Under the pieces are notes generated by a model. That model was given only the letters and a program-made list of their open reading frames with translations, searched no databases and was not told where the DNA came from. Positions 34,160 to 45,244 of a stretch of DNA of 64,000 nucleotides are shown piece after piece. Position numbers and translations under genes: made by a program. The stretch comes from JBBQVK01 sp038211735 (lineage in GTDB: Bacteria; Patescibacteriota; Gracilibacteria; Absconditabacterales; Absconditicoccaceae), in contig JBBQVK010000001.1 of the NCBI GenBank assembly GCA_038211735.1, positions 248,001 through 312,000 of the forward strand, in the 5' to 3' direction. Within the stretch, counting starts at the first letter, position 1, and each line of letters begins with the position of its first letter.

Positions 34160-34513
34160 ATGAAAAAACAGTGTATGGTTTGTCGTGTAAAAAACTGCGG
34201 GCTTAAAGAAGGGCAATCAATTAAAGACTGCCCCATCAACAAATTCCTGCATATTCTTGGTGGAAAACGATCAATGATAGTTTTGTTAGTCTTGGAAAAA
34301 CCACATAGATTTGGAGAGCTTAAAAGAGCTATTCCAGATATAAGTGAAAAAATGTTAATCACGACACTTCATTCTCTTGAGAATTCACAACTGATTTATG
34401 CGCAACGTACTCTCGGGAAAGAATTGAAAACTACTTATTCGCTTACTGAAAAAGGACAAAGAGCCGTCCTTCTAGCTGACGGGATCGCTGAGTTTTGAAA
34501 GGAAATTTCATAA
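34160..34513 (+). CDS. HxlR-family winged-helix transcriptional regulator
   Basis: Encodes 117 residues. 'CPINKFLHILGGKRSMIVLLVL' equivalents, together with 'FGELKRAIPDISEKMLITTL' and 'TTYSLTEKGQRAV', match the HxlR winged helix. The N-terminus has four cysteines in a short space ('CMVCRVKNC' and 'KDC'), suggesting metal or redox sensing. The end uses one UGA (Gly in 'EFGKEIS'). It is divergent from the class III reductase genes; the palindrome at 34083 may be its operator. Confidence 0.8.
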
Positions 34514-34526
34514 ATCATATCGGAAA

Positions 34527-35150
34527 TTACATATTAACCTCTGGCTGCATCATATAGTCAGGTTGAAGATACGAGTTAGGTTTCAGTTCGAGCTCTTTTG
34601 TATCGATTTGCATAACTTTATCTTTCCGCGCCACTTGCAAGAAATCTCAATCAAATAAAAATGAGATCATCCTTTCCTGATCGACCAATTCTTTCAATGG
34701 ATGATCATACATCACATCCACAAAGTACTCACCTGATTTTGTCATATGGTCTATAGAATTCGCAGGTAATGTTTGTGTATCTCGTGTTCATGTTTGTACA
34801 TCAAACGTCGCCCATCGAACATTTTTTCTCTGTCCGATAAATATAATACCTGTAGAAGGTACCAATCATTTTTTTATTAATGCCCCGTAGAGATCAAGTT
34901 TGGTACAACTCAATAAACGCAGCTTACCTTCTGTAGCCATCTGCATCGTATTGAGTACAAGACACCCTATTCTAAGCAGGCTAAATCCTCATGGTCCATT
35001 GAGAACCCATACTTCTTTGAAAGGATGTTTATCATAGAGATCTCCTACGATCTGAGGGAGAGTCCTTTCTAAGTCATCGTAAGGCACAAGAAGGTTAAGA
35101 TCCTTACCTTGTATAGCAATCTGGTCACTAGAAATATTAAAAAATAACAT
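34527..35150 (-). CDS. tsaB: TsaB-like protein (tRNA t6A modification)
   Basis: Encodes 207 residues. The segment 'VWVLNGPGGFSLLRIGCLVL' corresponds to the TsaB (YeaZ) signature GPGSFTGLRIG, with one Gly from UGA. TsaB is a non-catalytic partner of TsaD in making N6-threonylcarbamoyladenosine in tRNAs that read ANN codons. The N-terminus 'MLFFNISSDQIAIQGK' lacks the usual DTS start, and the rest is diverged, so the call is provisional. It converges with the HxlR regulator. Confidence 0.6.
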
Positions 35151-35213
35151 ATGAGTGGTGATTTAAAAAACGCAATCGCAATTGCTCCAAGGAGTTTAAA
35201 ACCGAATAATATA

Positions 35214-35594
35214 TTATGCTCTTCCTTGCGCAATATACTCAACAACTCTGATCATAGTGTAACTGAAAATCACCAAAAGTAAACCAATAATAGAATATTT
35301 AAATCATTTTTTCCCTTTCTCATACATACTTTCGCTGCCTCCACCGAAGACCATTAGCATACCTGAAACAATTAATCAAATAACAGCCATAGAACCGATA
35401 AAGAATGTCGCAGACAAAAATATATCCTGTACAAAAACTTTTGCAGAATTGTCAGTCACCTCTTCTCTAATTTTTAAGGTATTATAAATACTGAGCGAAC
35501 ATGTACCCTTCGCAAGACAATCGCTACTAATATTTATCCCTTCAAAATCTAACGCATGGACTACCGCCATCACTTTGCTCAAAATAAATAACAT
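35214..35594 (-). CDS. Small VirB2/TrbC-like membrane protein
   Basis: Encodes 126 residues. A short N-terminal hydrophobic stretch precedes an extracellular-type region with two cysteines ('SSDCLAKGTCSLSIY'), then two membrane helices around a charged loop: 'LSATFFIGSMAVIGLIVSGM', 'GSESMYEKGKKG' and 'YSIIGLLLVIFSYTMIRVVE'. This is the two-helix conjugative pilin layout. A TATATA box ends 5 bp before the ATG. Confidence 0.55.
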
Positions 35595-35667
35595 CTAAGT
35601 ATATAGAGATTGTAGGTTTTATGCAATTTTTAAGGCGTATTTCTATATACAATAATTGCGTTATTAT

Positions 35668-35695
35668 TTGACAATATGCAATATTAGTATATAAT
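35668..35695 (+). promoter_or_regulatory. Promoter of the 35730 gene
   Basis: TTGACA at 35668 and TATAAT at 35690 with a 16-bp spacer. The -10 region overlaps the palindrome GTATATAATATATAC. It is about 35 bp before the ATG. Confidence 0.7.
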
Positions 35696-35729
35696 ATATA
35701 CTATTATTTTACAAAAATAAAACTCAAAA

Positions 35730-36725
35730 ATGTCATTCGAAGACTACCTATCTGAAAAGCTAGATGCTAATCGATGAAAAGAAAAACTGTATCAAAGGGC
35801 TCAAGAAGTTATTAGAGACAATAAAATAACTGCTTGATGAGTGTCATCTTTATCAGAATTTCAGAAACATTTACGAAGTGCATATCTTGCATTACTAACC
35901 GACAGAGAAATTATAAACGATTTAAAGCTACCAACTGAAGAGGTTAAATACACCAAAGGAAAGTTTAATAAACAGTACCAATCTAAGCATCTAGACCACT
36001 TACGCGATGAAAGCGATGAAGCCACAGACGAATACCGAGAGGAAAGCGAGAAGCAAGAAGCTATGATAGAAAATATGCAAAACCGATTTAAAAACTTTTC
36101 ATATTATAACTCATACACAAGAACTGAAAAGTTTCAAAATGACCAAAAACGAGAAAATATCTTTGAAAAAAAAATTAGCCAATGTAATGCAGAATCATTT
36201 TTGTTTAATAGGCTCTATGAAATGATGATGACAAAAATGATTCAAGCCTATGTGGAAGATGACTTTTCAGATTACAAAGTAAAAGTCTATAAAACAACTA
36301 GTTACGATGATCTGATGAGCTGAGTTGATATTATTGTCGCTCTACAAAACAAAGAATGATATCGAGCTAATGTGGGTATAGATCATATCTGTGGAAATAG
36401 TATAAGCGCTATTGAGGGAAAAGAAAATAAGTCAGACAAGTCACACTGTATGGAATATAATTCATCAGTACGTAATGGTAGATTCTCTGCTATTCCAAGA
36501 GTTGTCCGGAATTCAAATCCATGAATATCTTTTCTTCTTTTCGATTGGTATTTATGAAAGATCGCAGCTGGTGAAGATGTTGCAAATAGTAAACTAATAG
36601 ATATCTATTATGAAATTCAACAAAGCCATCCAGAGTTATATAAAGAGTCTCTCGATTCTGGGACAGAAATAGATAAAAGTAATGACCGCGTAAAAAATGC
36701 TATTTTAGACCTTATAGATAGATAA
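35730..36725 (+). CDS. Hypothetical protein (charged, soluble)
   Basis: Encodes 331 residues, with seven or more UGA-glycines; with UGA as stop only fragments appear. The first half is helical and very charged ('DESDEATDEYREESEKQEA'). The second half ('YKVKVYKTTSYDDLMSGVDI', 'ISAIEGKENKSD', 'SAIPRVVRN') looks like an alpha/beta fold and could be nuclease-like (the 'GVDI...' stretch), but I cannot support a function. It overlaps the next small gene by one base (TAATG). Confidence 0.6.
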
Positions 36726-36880
36726 TGGTAAACTCTAAAAAAAATGCTCCTCATTCAGCACAGTCTTCAGACAAGAAAATATCCAATCCAGAGAGAGGGC
36801 AAAAAAAAGAAGCCACGCCCGAACAACAGGACGAAACAGCAAAAAAAATAGAAGAAACTATTAAAAAAATAGTTCTCTAA
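36725..36880 (+). CDS. Small charged protein overlapping the previous stop (TAATG)
   Basis: Encodes 51 residues, mostly Lys, Glu, Gln, Ser ('GQKKEATPEQQDETAKKIEE'), predicted disordered then helical. The ATG shares its A with the previous stop codon, which is typical of translational coupling. The frame is open from start to stop without UGA. No family recognised. Confidence 0.5.
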   Translation: MVNSKKNAPHSAQSSDKKISNPERGQKKEATPEQQDETAKKIEETIKKIVL

Positions 36881-36885
36881 TAGAC

Positions 36886-37683
36886 TTATTCAAGTGAAAG
36901 TTTTTCTTGATACTGGCGTATTATCCCATCCTTAACCATCCCCTCAACAACCTGTTCAAATTTCTCATGCGGGAAAAGCGTTTGAAGATCTTTCGAAGAT
37001 GTAGATCCATGCGTTAGTAAATGTTTTAATATTTTTCCTCTTACTTGTCTCGGAGATCATTCAAATTTAGACTGTTTGGATAGTGATTTGATACCTGTTG
37101 CTGCAACAGTCGCAACTAGCGATCCATAATCCATCAGCGCGTTGTTCCAATCATTAGAACGTCCTGCAGGGACACAACGCAGTGCGAGCTCTTCAAGGTC
37201 ATTCTTACTTAACTCCTCTTTGATTCATAACTCTCGCATCAGTACTCTTCTAATATTGGTATCCACCACTGGCGAAGGAAGGTTATATGCAAAGGCCAAG
37301 ATCGAAGATGACGTATACGGTCAGATTCCTGGAAGAGTTAGAAGTTCTTCACGTGTTTGTGGTACTTTACCTCAGAACCTATGTACTATCTCCTGAGCTG
37401 CTTGCTGTAAACGGATTGCTCTAGAGTTAAAACCTAATCCAGATCGAAGACGCAGTAATACAGTCTTTTCAACCTCTGCCAACGACTTCATCCCAGATAG
37501 TATATGAACCCATGCCAAAAACTTAGGAATCACACGATCGACCTGCGTTTGTTGTAACATTATTTCGCTCACAAAAACTTCATAGGGATTTTTGCTATCT
37601 CTCCGTGGCAATACTCTTTTGTGTATGGCATATCGATCAAGAATCTTATGCTGGAACTTTTCTATTTTTGCAGTCGATATCAT
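36886..37683 (-). CDS. mutY: A/G-specific adenine glycosylase-like protein (MutY-like, no Fe-S cluster motif)
   Basis: Encodes 265 residues. 'VFVSEIMLQQTQVDRVIPKF' is the MutY adenine-pocket motif. 'LLTLPGIGPYTSSSILAF' is the helix-hairpin-helix and 'PSPVVDTNIRRVL' contains the catalytic Asp. The C-x6-C-x2-C-x5-C [4Fe-4S] motif and the NUDIX-like C-terminal domain of standard MutY are both missing; the last ~70 residues look like a small winged-helix piece. Such cluster-less MutY-like enzymes are known in some bacteria. A membrane gene lies 8 bp upstream, so they are probably cotranscribed. Confidence 0.8.
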
Positions 37684-37691
37684 ACGCTACT

Positions 37692-37985
37692 TTATTTCGT
37701 AAAAGTGAAATAGTCATTGTAAAAAATTAATCCTTCAAAGAGGAGACCAATCATAAATCATTTCAAAAATGATGTAACTGGCGTAATAGATAGCTTTTGT
37801 TCAACCAACAATACAATCACTAATCACACAAGCCCGACGATCCAGTGATGTACATGAAAGTTGGAGATAAATATACTTCTTCCAATGAGATGTCCTTCAT
37901 ACTTTCCAGCGACTACTCTACAAAGCAGATTCGCCACAACAAAGCCCGCAACTCCTCGGCTATATAACTCATAATTTCTAGACAT
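37692..37985 (-). CDS. Small membrane protein with a HxHHW motif
   Basis: Encodes 97 residues with two to three hydrophobic segments ('GVAGFVVANLLCRVV', 'WIVGLVGLVIVLLVE', 'FMIGLLFEGLIFY'). The motif 'FHVHHWIVG' sits just before the second segment. Three UGA codons are read as Gly. Histidine-rich motifs at a membrane edge may bind a metal, but the function is unknown. It is immediately upstream of mutY. Confidence 0.55.
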
Positions 37986-38065
37986 GTGTTTGCCAAAAAT
38001 AAAACTTATAATGAGTTATGCTAGGTTTGACTGTTTTTTCAACCAAAATAGTAGTTTTATAAGTA

Positions 38066-38093
38066 TTGATTATTATAGAAAAATAGGTATAAT
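38066..38093 (+). promoter_or_regulatory. Promoter of the 38117 gene
   Basis: TTGATT at 38066 and TATAAT at 38088 with a 16-bp spacer, ending 24 bp before the ATG at 38117. Confidence 0.6.
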
Positions 38094-38116
38094 ATACTTT
38101 TAATTATGACAGACAA

Positions 38117-38425
38117 ATGGCAACAACACACACTTCTCCTTATCTACTCGAAAAGATTGAACTTAATGAACATGGCGATGTAGGTGGAGATCAGATCTAT
38201 AAATTAGAAATTCATAAAAAATATCAAAAAAAAGTCTTTGATATCCTATCTGCACAAGAAACAGTGATGTCAGAGGAAGTCTCCTATAAATATGAAGAAT
38301 TTGTGGACGTAGTACATATTATTTTGGCTGAACCTGGTGTTACCTTTTCGCCAGTTGATGCAGACATACTCCTTTCTGAGATAGAACATGATGTTGTATA
38401 CGATGAACAATCAGCAAACTACTAA
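38117..38425 (+). CDS. Hypothetical small acidic protein
   Basis: Encodes 102 residues, acidic and soluble, with no membrane segment ('VMSEEVSYKYEEFVDVVHII' and a Glu/Asp-rich end). No UGA is required. A plausible promoter lies directly upstream. It converges with the phospholipase D-like gene. No family recognised. Confidence 0.55.
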   Translation: MATTHTSPYLLEKIELNEHGDVGGDQIYKLEIHKKYQKKVFDILSAQETVMSEEVSYKYEEFVDVVHIILAEPGVTFSPVDADILLSEIEHDVVYDEQSANY

Positions 38426-38430
38426 ATCTT

Positions 38431-39474
38431 CTATAATTTCAAACTCTTGGCCTGTTTCCAATCTCTCTCAAACTGCCCCTTAAACTGTTTTATAACGCGC
38501 GGATCATCAATCACGATACCAAACTCTCTATTGTGGTCTAATGCATTTGAGGAGAGGTTCATGCTTCACATGATAAGTGTTTTTTCATCGATCAAGATAT
38601 TTTTTGCGTGGAGGTAGAGATCATCAAATATTTTGGTTCAAGTAGATAGGTTATCCAATCGCTTTTTTCATTGATACTCTCACACAATCAAACGCATATC
38701 TACCTCCTGATTTTTCTTTTGTAATAAGCTTACGAGAGCTTGATCTTCGATATATTGCGTTTCGATCATGATAGAGCTTTGCGCGCCAGAGATCGCCTCC
38801 TCTATGATTTTCCTACAATTTATCGGGCAAACAAGTAGGTGATCGTCTATATCTCCTGACATAATAGCATCTCACGTTCGATCTTTTGCAAAGATTGTCA
38901 CCAAACTTTGTGTTACGCCAGAATACGAAGAGATAAATCGGTACTCTCTATTTTGTCGAAAACTAGGATAGCTTAAGTTTGCGGTGCTAATCATAAAACG
39001 ACTATCATCGATAACCATCGCTTTTGCATGGACGTAGTTGGTTCAAAGTTTTTCATCAGTACGGATTTCGATATCCTTCCCTTTCAAGGCTTTTTGTAGC
39101 GCAATAAAATCTTTAGTTCCTCCCTCTCCATAGATATTATTTTCTACAATAAGATCAATATCTACACCAAGCTGTGAAAGATTACGTAGCAGTTGCTGCG
39201 TCTTCTTATCAGTAATCTGATAAAATCGCATCTTTAAAGTATATTTAGTAGAAGCTAACAGATCAAAAATATCACCTTCGGTATCATACGGACTAATGAG
39301 TAGGGTTCATGTAACGACAGGCCCCAATGAATTCATGGTAGTCTCGCCCAAAGATCAAGTAGATCAAGCAACTCACTGCTGAAATACTATCTTCCCGCCA
39401 ACCACAAGCCAGACAAAACACCCTACTATTGCCACGCCAAAAGTAAGATACAGCCAGTATTTCTTGCTTTTCAT
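38431..39474 (-). CDS. Phospholipase D / cardiolipin synthase-like membrane-anchored protein
   Basis: Encodes 347 residues. One N-terminal membrane anchor ('YWLYLTFGVAIVGCFVWLVV') precedes two HKD (HxKxxxxD) half-sites: 'VHAKAMVIDDSRFMISTANL' and 'LHAKNILIDEKTLIMGSMNL'. Two HKD motifs form one active site in phospholipase D and cardiolipin synthase. The start at 39474 adds the anchor. UGA glycines link three fragments. Whether it makes cardiolipin or cleaves lipids or nucleic acid cannot be told. Confidence 0.82.
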
Positions 39475-39573
39475 GAGGTATATAAACACTAAAGAATTGC
39501 TATTTATAGACAGAATTACATCTATTCCCAAGAATAAGTACAGAATTATACTGACCGAAATATCACGTCAAAA

Positions 39574-39602
39574 TTGACAGATTAAGGTGGCTTGCATATA
39601 CT
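39574..39602 (+). promoter_or_regulatory. Promoter of the 39642-41704 operon
   Basis: TTGACA at 39574 and TATACT at 39597 with a 17-bp spacer, 40 bp before the ATG of the small membrane protein. Confidence 0.75.
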
Positions 39603-39641
39603 TATACCATAGTAAAATAGCTGTTTTATCGCATCTATTCC

Positions 39642-39959
39642 ATGTCTGATAATTTATACGATGTCGATCCTGAAGCAGAACAGGAAGACGAAGAAGGGAC
39701 GAAGAGCAAGATAGCAACCTATGCACTGATTGGTGCAGGCGTCATTATCGGCATGTTCGTTGCATTCTGGTTGATGATGAGGATGAACTATAAAGTTAAT
39801 GCAATAAGAGATAACTTTCGACCGACACTCAAGATAGCAAGTATCGTTATCATCGTTTTCATAATCGTAGTGGCAATCACCATGTTTCTTATAAACATCA
39901 TAGGAAAAAAGGGCGCATACGACAAGCACTACACCAAAGAAAAACCTATCAAAAAATAA
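39642..39959 (+). CDS. Small two-helix membrane protein
   Basis: Encodes 105 residues. An acidic cytoplasmic N-terminus ('DVDPEAEQEDEEG') is followed by two hydrophobic helices ('IATYALIGAGVIIGMFVAFW' and 'IASIVIIVFIIVVAITMFLI') and a basic tail. It is 23 bp upstream of the Na/Pi-cotransporter-like gene and shares its promoter, so it may be an accessory subunit. Confidence 0.6.
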   Translation: MSDNLYDVDPEAEQEDEEGTKSKIATYALIGAGVIIGMFVAFWLMMRMNYKVNAIRDNFRPTLKIASIVIIVFIIVVAITMFLINIIGKKGAYDKHYTKEKPIKK

Positions 39960-39982
39960 TTTAGCAATATATAACAATTACG

Positions 39983-41704
39983 ATGCATTTCGATTATCGA
40001 CAACTTCTTGCAGGGATAGGCATACTAACGTTTGGTATGCGTATTTTTGAAGGCGCTATCAAAACACTCGGTGGTAGTAAACTGAAAAGTATCATAAAGA
40101 AATATACTAACACAGGCTGGAAATCAATCTTTACCTGATTTTGGACTACCAGTCTTTTACAAAGCAGTACGCTTCTCTCGCTTCTTATATTGGCTTTTGC
40201 GGGAGCCGGTGTCTTGACATTGAAAAGTGGTATAGGCCTGCTTCTATGAGCAAATGTTGGATCACCTATCTTACCATTATTGGCCGCTTTGATATGATTT
40301 GGTACGTTCAAAATATCAGCTTTTGCTCTCCCTATTATTGCGGTGGGATGAATAAGCCTTATTTTTGTAAAATCAGAAAAACGGCAGCAAGTCGCAAAAA
40401 TGATGGTAGGATTCGGATTATTGTTCTTGGGATTGGATTTCATGAAAGCGAGTGTAGACGCAATGCAGGGCCAATTCGGTTTGGAGCATTTTAAAAATTT
40501 AAATCTGCGAGAGTTCGGAATATTATGATTCATCTTAACTATTATGATAAGTTCTAGTTGAGCTGTAAGTATTTTGACTCTAGCAGCATTGGATGGCGGC
40601 ATTATTAGTTTCCCTGCAGCGATTGCGATCTGAAGAGGTGCTACCATTGGGACAACATTCCCAGCTGTGCTATGATCCCTAGGAGGCTGACGTATCAAAA
40701 GCCAACTTGCCGCTTCTCATGTCCTATTCAATGCAATTTCTGTGGTGATCTCTCTTATCTTCTTCTGGCAATATATTTGGTTAATAAACGATGTATTGTG
40801 ATTCGACGATAAACCTGTGATGGGAAATGCTGTCCTAAATATTATTTTTGATGCAAGCACCGCTCTACTATTATGATTTTTACTTACTCCATTTACCAAG
40901 TTTATAGTATGGTTAATTCCTAGCAAAAAAGATACTGATTTACGTCTCAAAGTGCTGGATGCTACCGTAAAAGGTCAGAAAAGTGGTGCAACATTTGCAA
41001 GTGCGAAACTATATGCGTTACATGAAGACTGCAAAGCTCTAATTAATTATGTTGCTGTTTACAACGCTTATCTGTTTGGACGAGATATGAAAGAGTTAAA
41101 AACAATTAAAGGTTCAAAGAAGGTTATAAAAGCAGTTGATCGAGACAAAACAAAACATAAAGAAATGTATTTCGAAAGTAAGAAAATAAGTGATATAATG
41201 TTCGAAAACTTACTACCGCTTAAGAATGAAAGATTACCAAAGGATGTTGGAGAAATTTCCGAACACGTAGAAAAAACAATCTACAGTGCGGTGAAATCAG
41301 CAAAATCCACAAAAAATATCTACCGCGATATTCAAGATCTTAAAGAATCAGAAAGTAATGTCTTAAAAGATATATACCATACCTACAGTAATGAGTCTAA
41401 AGAATTTTACATCCATGTAGCACATATTACGGACAGTGAGTACAAAAAAGAAAACTTTCATGAACTCGGAATAGCTCTCAAAAGGATAGAAACTTACCAT
41501 CACGGCTTTATTGAGATGGTCACTAAATTTATAACTAAGTCAAAAGACTTCGAAGAGATAGATATTCCAAGTCTAATAAATATAGATCACTACATCTATC
41601 AAAGTGCTAAGACTATGGTTAAAGCGTTGCAAAACACGTATCTGACTGACCAGGAAGAAAGCTCCTTTGAGGAGATACACGAGGCGGAGGAAGAACAACA
41701 GTAA
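39983..41704 (+). CDS. Na/Pi-cotransporter II-like membrane protein with PhoU-like C-terminus (paralogue)
   Basis: Encodes 573 residues. It resembles the protein at 21451 along its whole length: 'LLAGIGILTFGMRIFEGAI' at the start, the repeat motifs 'FWTTSLLQSSTLLSLLILAF' and 'TIMISSSGAVSILTLAALDG', and a helical cytoplasmic end rich in Lys and Glu. The first repeat keeps the QSS motif of the family, which the other paralogue has lost. About fifteen UGA codons lie in the membrane part and none in the last 250 residues, so a standard-code reading finds only the C-terminal half. Confidence 0.85.
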
Positions 41705-41772
41705 TAAGTGATTGTAAGATGCGAAATAGTGTTTGGCTTATATATTGCCACACCCATTAATTAAGAATCATC

Positions 41773-44700
41773 TTAATTCAGAATCATCTCAAGTTTATAC
41801 TCGTTTTCGTGAGGTCCTTCTATAGATCGATAATCATTTCAGAACTCACTCGGAAGTATCTGAAAGTAAAAGTTAACCTTTTTCTTGCCATACTCTCCAG
41901 AAATACTACAAAATCTATTCTTATGTTCATCTAATGAATATCTACAGTCAATGACGCTTCCATCGCTCAGTCAGAACCTAATTTTTTTTGCGTCTTCAAA
42001 GTTGTTGGTAATAACCTCAGAAAGCGTCAAATCCAAATCATCCTCTTCAAACCAAGCAGTATCACCCTTTCTCGTCATCTCATCTCAATTATTCTCTCAG
42101 TTGAATTTCATGGAATAAGGAGCTTTCTTGCTAGTTCCATACGCGTTATTTATTTTCGGATTGCTGTTTTTCTCATTAGGAAAACGATCTTCTTTTAAGA
42201 GAGATCGTCATGCGTCTTCAACTGTACTTCGTTCTTCTATTCTACTATAAAGCATTTCATTGTCTTGTACAAATAGTGTAGCGCTATGTATCTTTTTTAT
42301 GGAAAGCTCGTCACTAAGCATATTTTCTACAGAAGTACGGTAATCCTGTTTAATTACGACACCGACCGCATAGTAGAAGTAATTAATAAGAGTCTTATTG
42401 TTTGACGTCTCTTCTTCATATTCTTTTATCTTATCAATTACGTTGAGTAGATCTTCTTTCTGCAATTCAAAACACGATGCGCTTACAATATTTACTGTAT
42501 ACTTCCTAAAGCTTTCATTAAAGGTTGGATAGTCAGTAAAAAAAGTATCAGGGTTATTGACTAAGTACTTATGCATATAATATTTTTGAAGTAGATTATT
42601 ACTAATCCAGAGTGGGGCATCTCCCCACCAGTCAATAGATTCTCATATTTCAATCAGTCAGTACTTAACCATACTTTTTACGAAAAAAATCAGCTCGTCA
42701 ATTACATTATCAATAAAGGCATGACGTCCTACCTCTAGAAAGTCTAGTTTACCACGATTAAACGATTTACCTCGTCTCTTCTGATCTGATAAGTGTTGCA
42801 CATTTATTTCTTTGACAATCTCATTATTGATTCAAAAATCTGCCCAATATGATGGATTATTTAATACTATTTCTCAGATATATTTTATTAAACCGATGTG
42901 TTCTTCATAACTAGAACTGCTACTAATCGCTAAAGTATTGAGTGCAATATCCCTCAAGCCATCATACTTAGCGCTCAAGTATTTGTTTTCATTCTCGTCG
43001 ATAGTCTCAGATGAATTTTTATAATGTCATGAAATTACGTATTGAGCTAATTTTTCTCTTGTTAGATTTTTTTCGTTTATTAGGTATCAGTCTCTACTCA
43101 AACAAAAACTACAAAACTGTTCAAGATCGGATGGCCTTTGGATAATATCTTGGTTTTTTAGTAAGAGATCAAACCTTTCCTTATAGACACCTGAATACTT
43201 TTCTCATAAATAATCCTTTAATAATTTTTCGTGAAAGTTATTTTCATATCATGCTATAGTCCCGTCTACAGAGTTGTACACCATGTCGGTTCCAATGCAT
43301 ATCTTAGTCTGAGATCAAAAACTTGCTGAAATATCATTTAGGATAAGGGTATCGCGTTCCTTAACATAGTATTCAATAGGTGAATTTGGTATAAAGCATA
43401 TAACCTTTTTTATATCAGAAGATCTCATCTTCATGAGTGATAATGTATGTTCTAGATATGTATTTCTAGTGCTTGTGTTTTTAAGCTTACTCCAATCTAG
43501 GAAAATAGGGAAGTAATTATCTCACTCTGTACCATCCAAATACAAATTTTCCCATCTCAAAAGTAAATCATGATAATACTTTTTAAATAAAGTCGTTTTG
43601 CCTGACCCAGCTCATCATCTGATTATTAATTCTCTTTGGAATACTTCTCTATTCTTAGATTCCAATGTATCTTGTAAAAACTCATCCAGCAACACTTCAT
43701 CTTTAATATCAATAGGGACAATAGTTCATGGCAATACATACGATATATTGGTCCCGACATATACGTCGTTAATATCAAATACTCCATGGAGAGTAGTGAT
43801 TTTACTAATACGTTCTTTGTCTTTAATGCTCTTAATATCCTCAACAATATCTGTTATCTCTTTATTGTATTCAATCCTACTCAATACTTCTTCTCCGTGC
43901 TTTGACTGCGAAACTACGTAAATGAAATATCTAAGAGTTGAACGTCATGGCTTAGCTCCCAGTATCAATTTAGTCAATCTTTCAAGTCATTCAGGTCAAA
44001 GTTTTAAGACCTCAGAATCAATAAACTTTCTCAATATTCCTTCTTTCTGGATTGCTACACCAGATCAAACTCAAGGCAATGTACTCAAAAGGATACGAGA
44101 CAGTATCATACTTTGTATAATCTTATGTTGCTGCAGATAGAAATAAACAACATCGGTATTTCACTGATCCAAAGATATCTTCAAAAACGATTCAAGTTGT
44201 ACAAGGAACTCATTCAAAACAAGTTCATTTTCAGCAATTGTATTTTGGGATGACAATCAATTAATAATAGGTCCTAGTGAAGATAGTATGTTTTCGTATT
44301 CTCCCATTGGAATACGGACAAACTTCATTGCACTTTCCTCTCGTAAGCGTTCTATAAATTGTCAATTTTTTGAGATAGGATACGTGTGTAATTGAGAATG
44401 CCCAGAGTCATAATGCACGTCAATTCCTTCATTCTCACGCTCAAGCGAGTTCTTCACTTCTACAGCTTGAACTGTAGTTCTATAGGCCACCACTAAATGA
44501 AGTACATGTAGGTCTTGATCTCACTCTTTCAATATAGTCTTTATTACTTGCTCAATCCCATCTGATGCGTTTTGCATCGTTTGCATGTATGATTCTTCGA
44601 CTATTTTTTCTTGCAATCCAGGGATCTCAATAACCTTTTCTTTTCATAAGATATGCTTACTACCAAACCCTCGTTGTTGCAATTGTTGTTCAGTAACTTT

Positions 44701-45231
44701 TCATGAAGCGAGTAGCCCGTTTACCTCCGATAGTTCCCATTTTTTCCTAGCAGATAACAACTCAAAATGCTGCAGTATTTCGACTAATTCAACGCCCATA
44801 AATGCCAAATACTTTTTAAGTAGCTCTATAGATTCAATATTGCGAACTGTATCATAAGCGGCATAAATATTGACTTTAGTGAATCACATTTTCTTTATCT
44901 TCCTCGCTTCTGCATATAGTGTAGACTTTTCAATGTCATATTCATCAGGATGTAGAGGAACTTTCTCTCATTTTGGAGGATCCTTTCCAATCAAACTTGG
45001 AAGGTTTATTATTCACTCATTATCAGATGTTCTTGATGTTGTTTTCCCGTGACGGATGACTGATAAAAAAACATCAGGCTTCATCGCATCTGAGATCTTT
45101 GAATTTAATAAAGTTGTTTTTAGTGCGTTCTCAACCTTAGTGCTACTAGAGAGCGTATTAATAATAGGAAAGTTATTAAGATTGCTCTCATTATGTTTTC
45201 AATTACTAGGTTTTGGAGCATTTAGAAGCAT
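41773..45231 (-). CDS. Histidine-phosphatase-like domain fused to a NACHT/STAND-type NTPase
   Basis: Encodes 1,152 residues in one frame (UGA = Gly). Residues ~50-220 look like a phosphoglycerate-mutase-type histidine phosphatase: 'DVFLSVIRHGKTTSR' with the RHG catalytic motif, then 'KVNIYAAYDTVRNIESIELL' and 'LHVLHLVVAYRTT' in the places of the later active-site blocks, although the second catalytic His is not obvious. Around residue 543 'RELIIRGGAGSGKTTLFKKY' is a P-loop with NACHT-like context, followed by 'NYFPIFLDWSKL'. The remaining ~550 residues are helical, as in STAND sensor or arm domains. There is no membrane segment. STAND NTPases commonly act as ligand-triggered switches, often in defence; that role here is inference. 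It follows the GHMP-kinase-like gene by 13 bp. Confidence 0.7.
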
Positions 45232-45244
45232 ATTTACAACAAGA

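Noticed and set aside
39994..40698. 234-codon minus-strand open frame
   Set aside because: Antisense shadow of the second Na/Pi-cotransporter-like gene; no independent start signal or motif.
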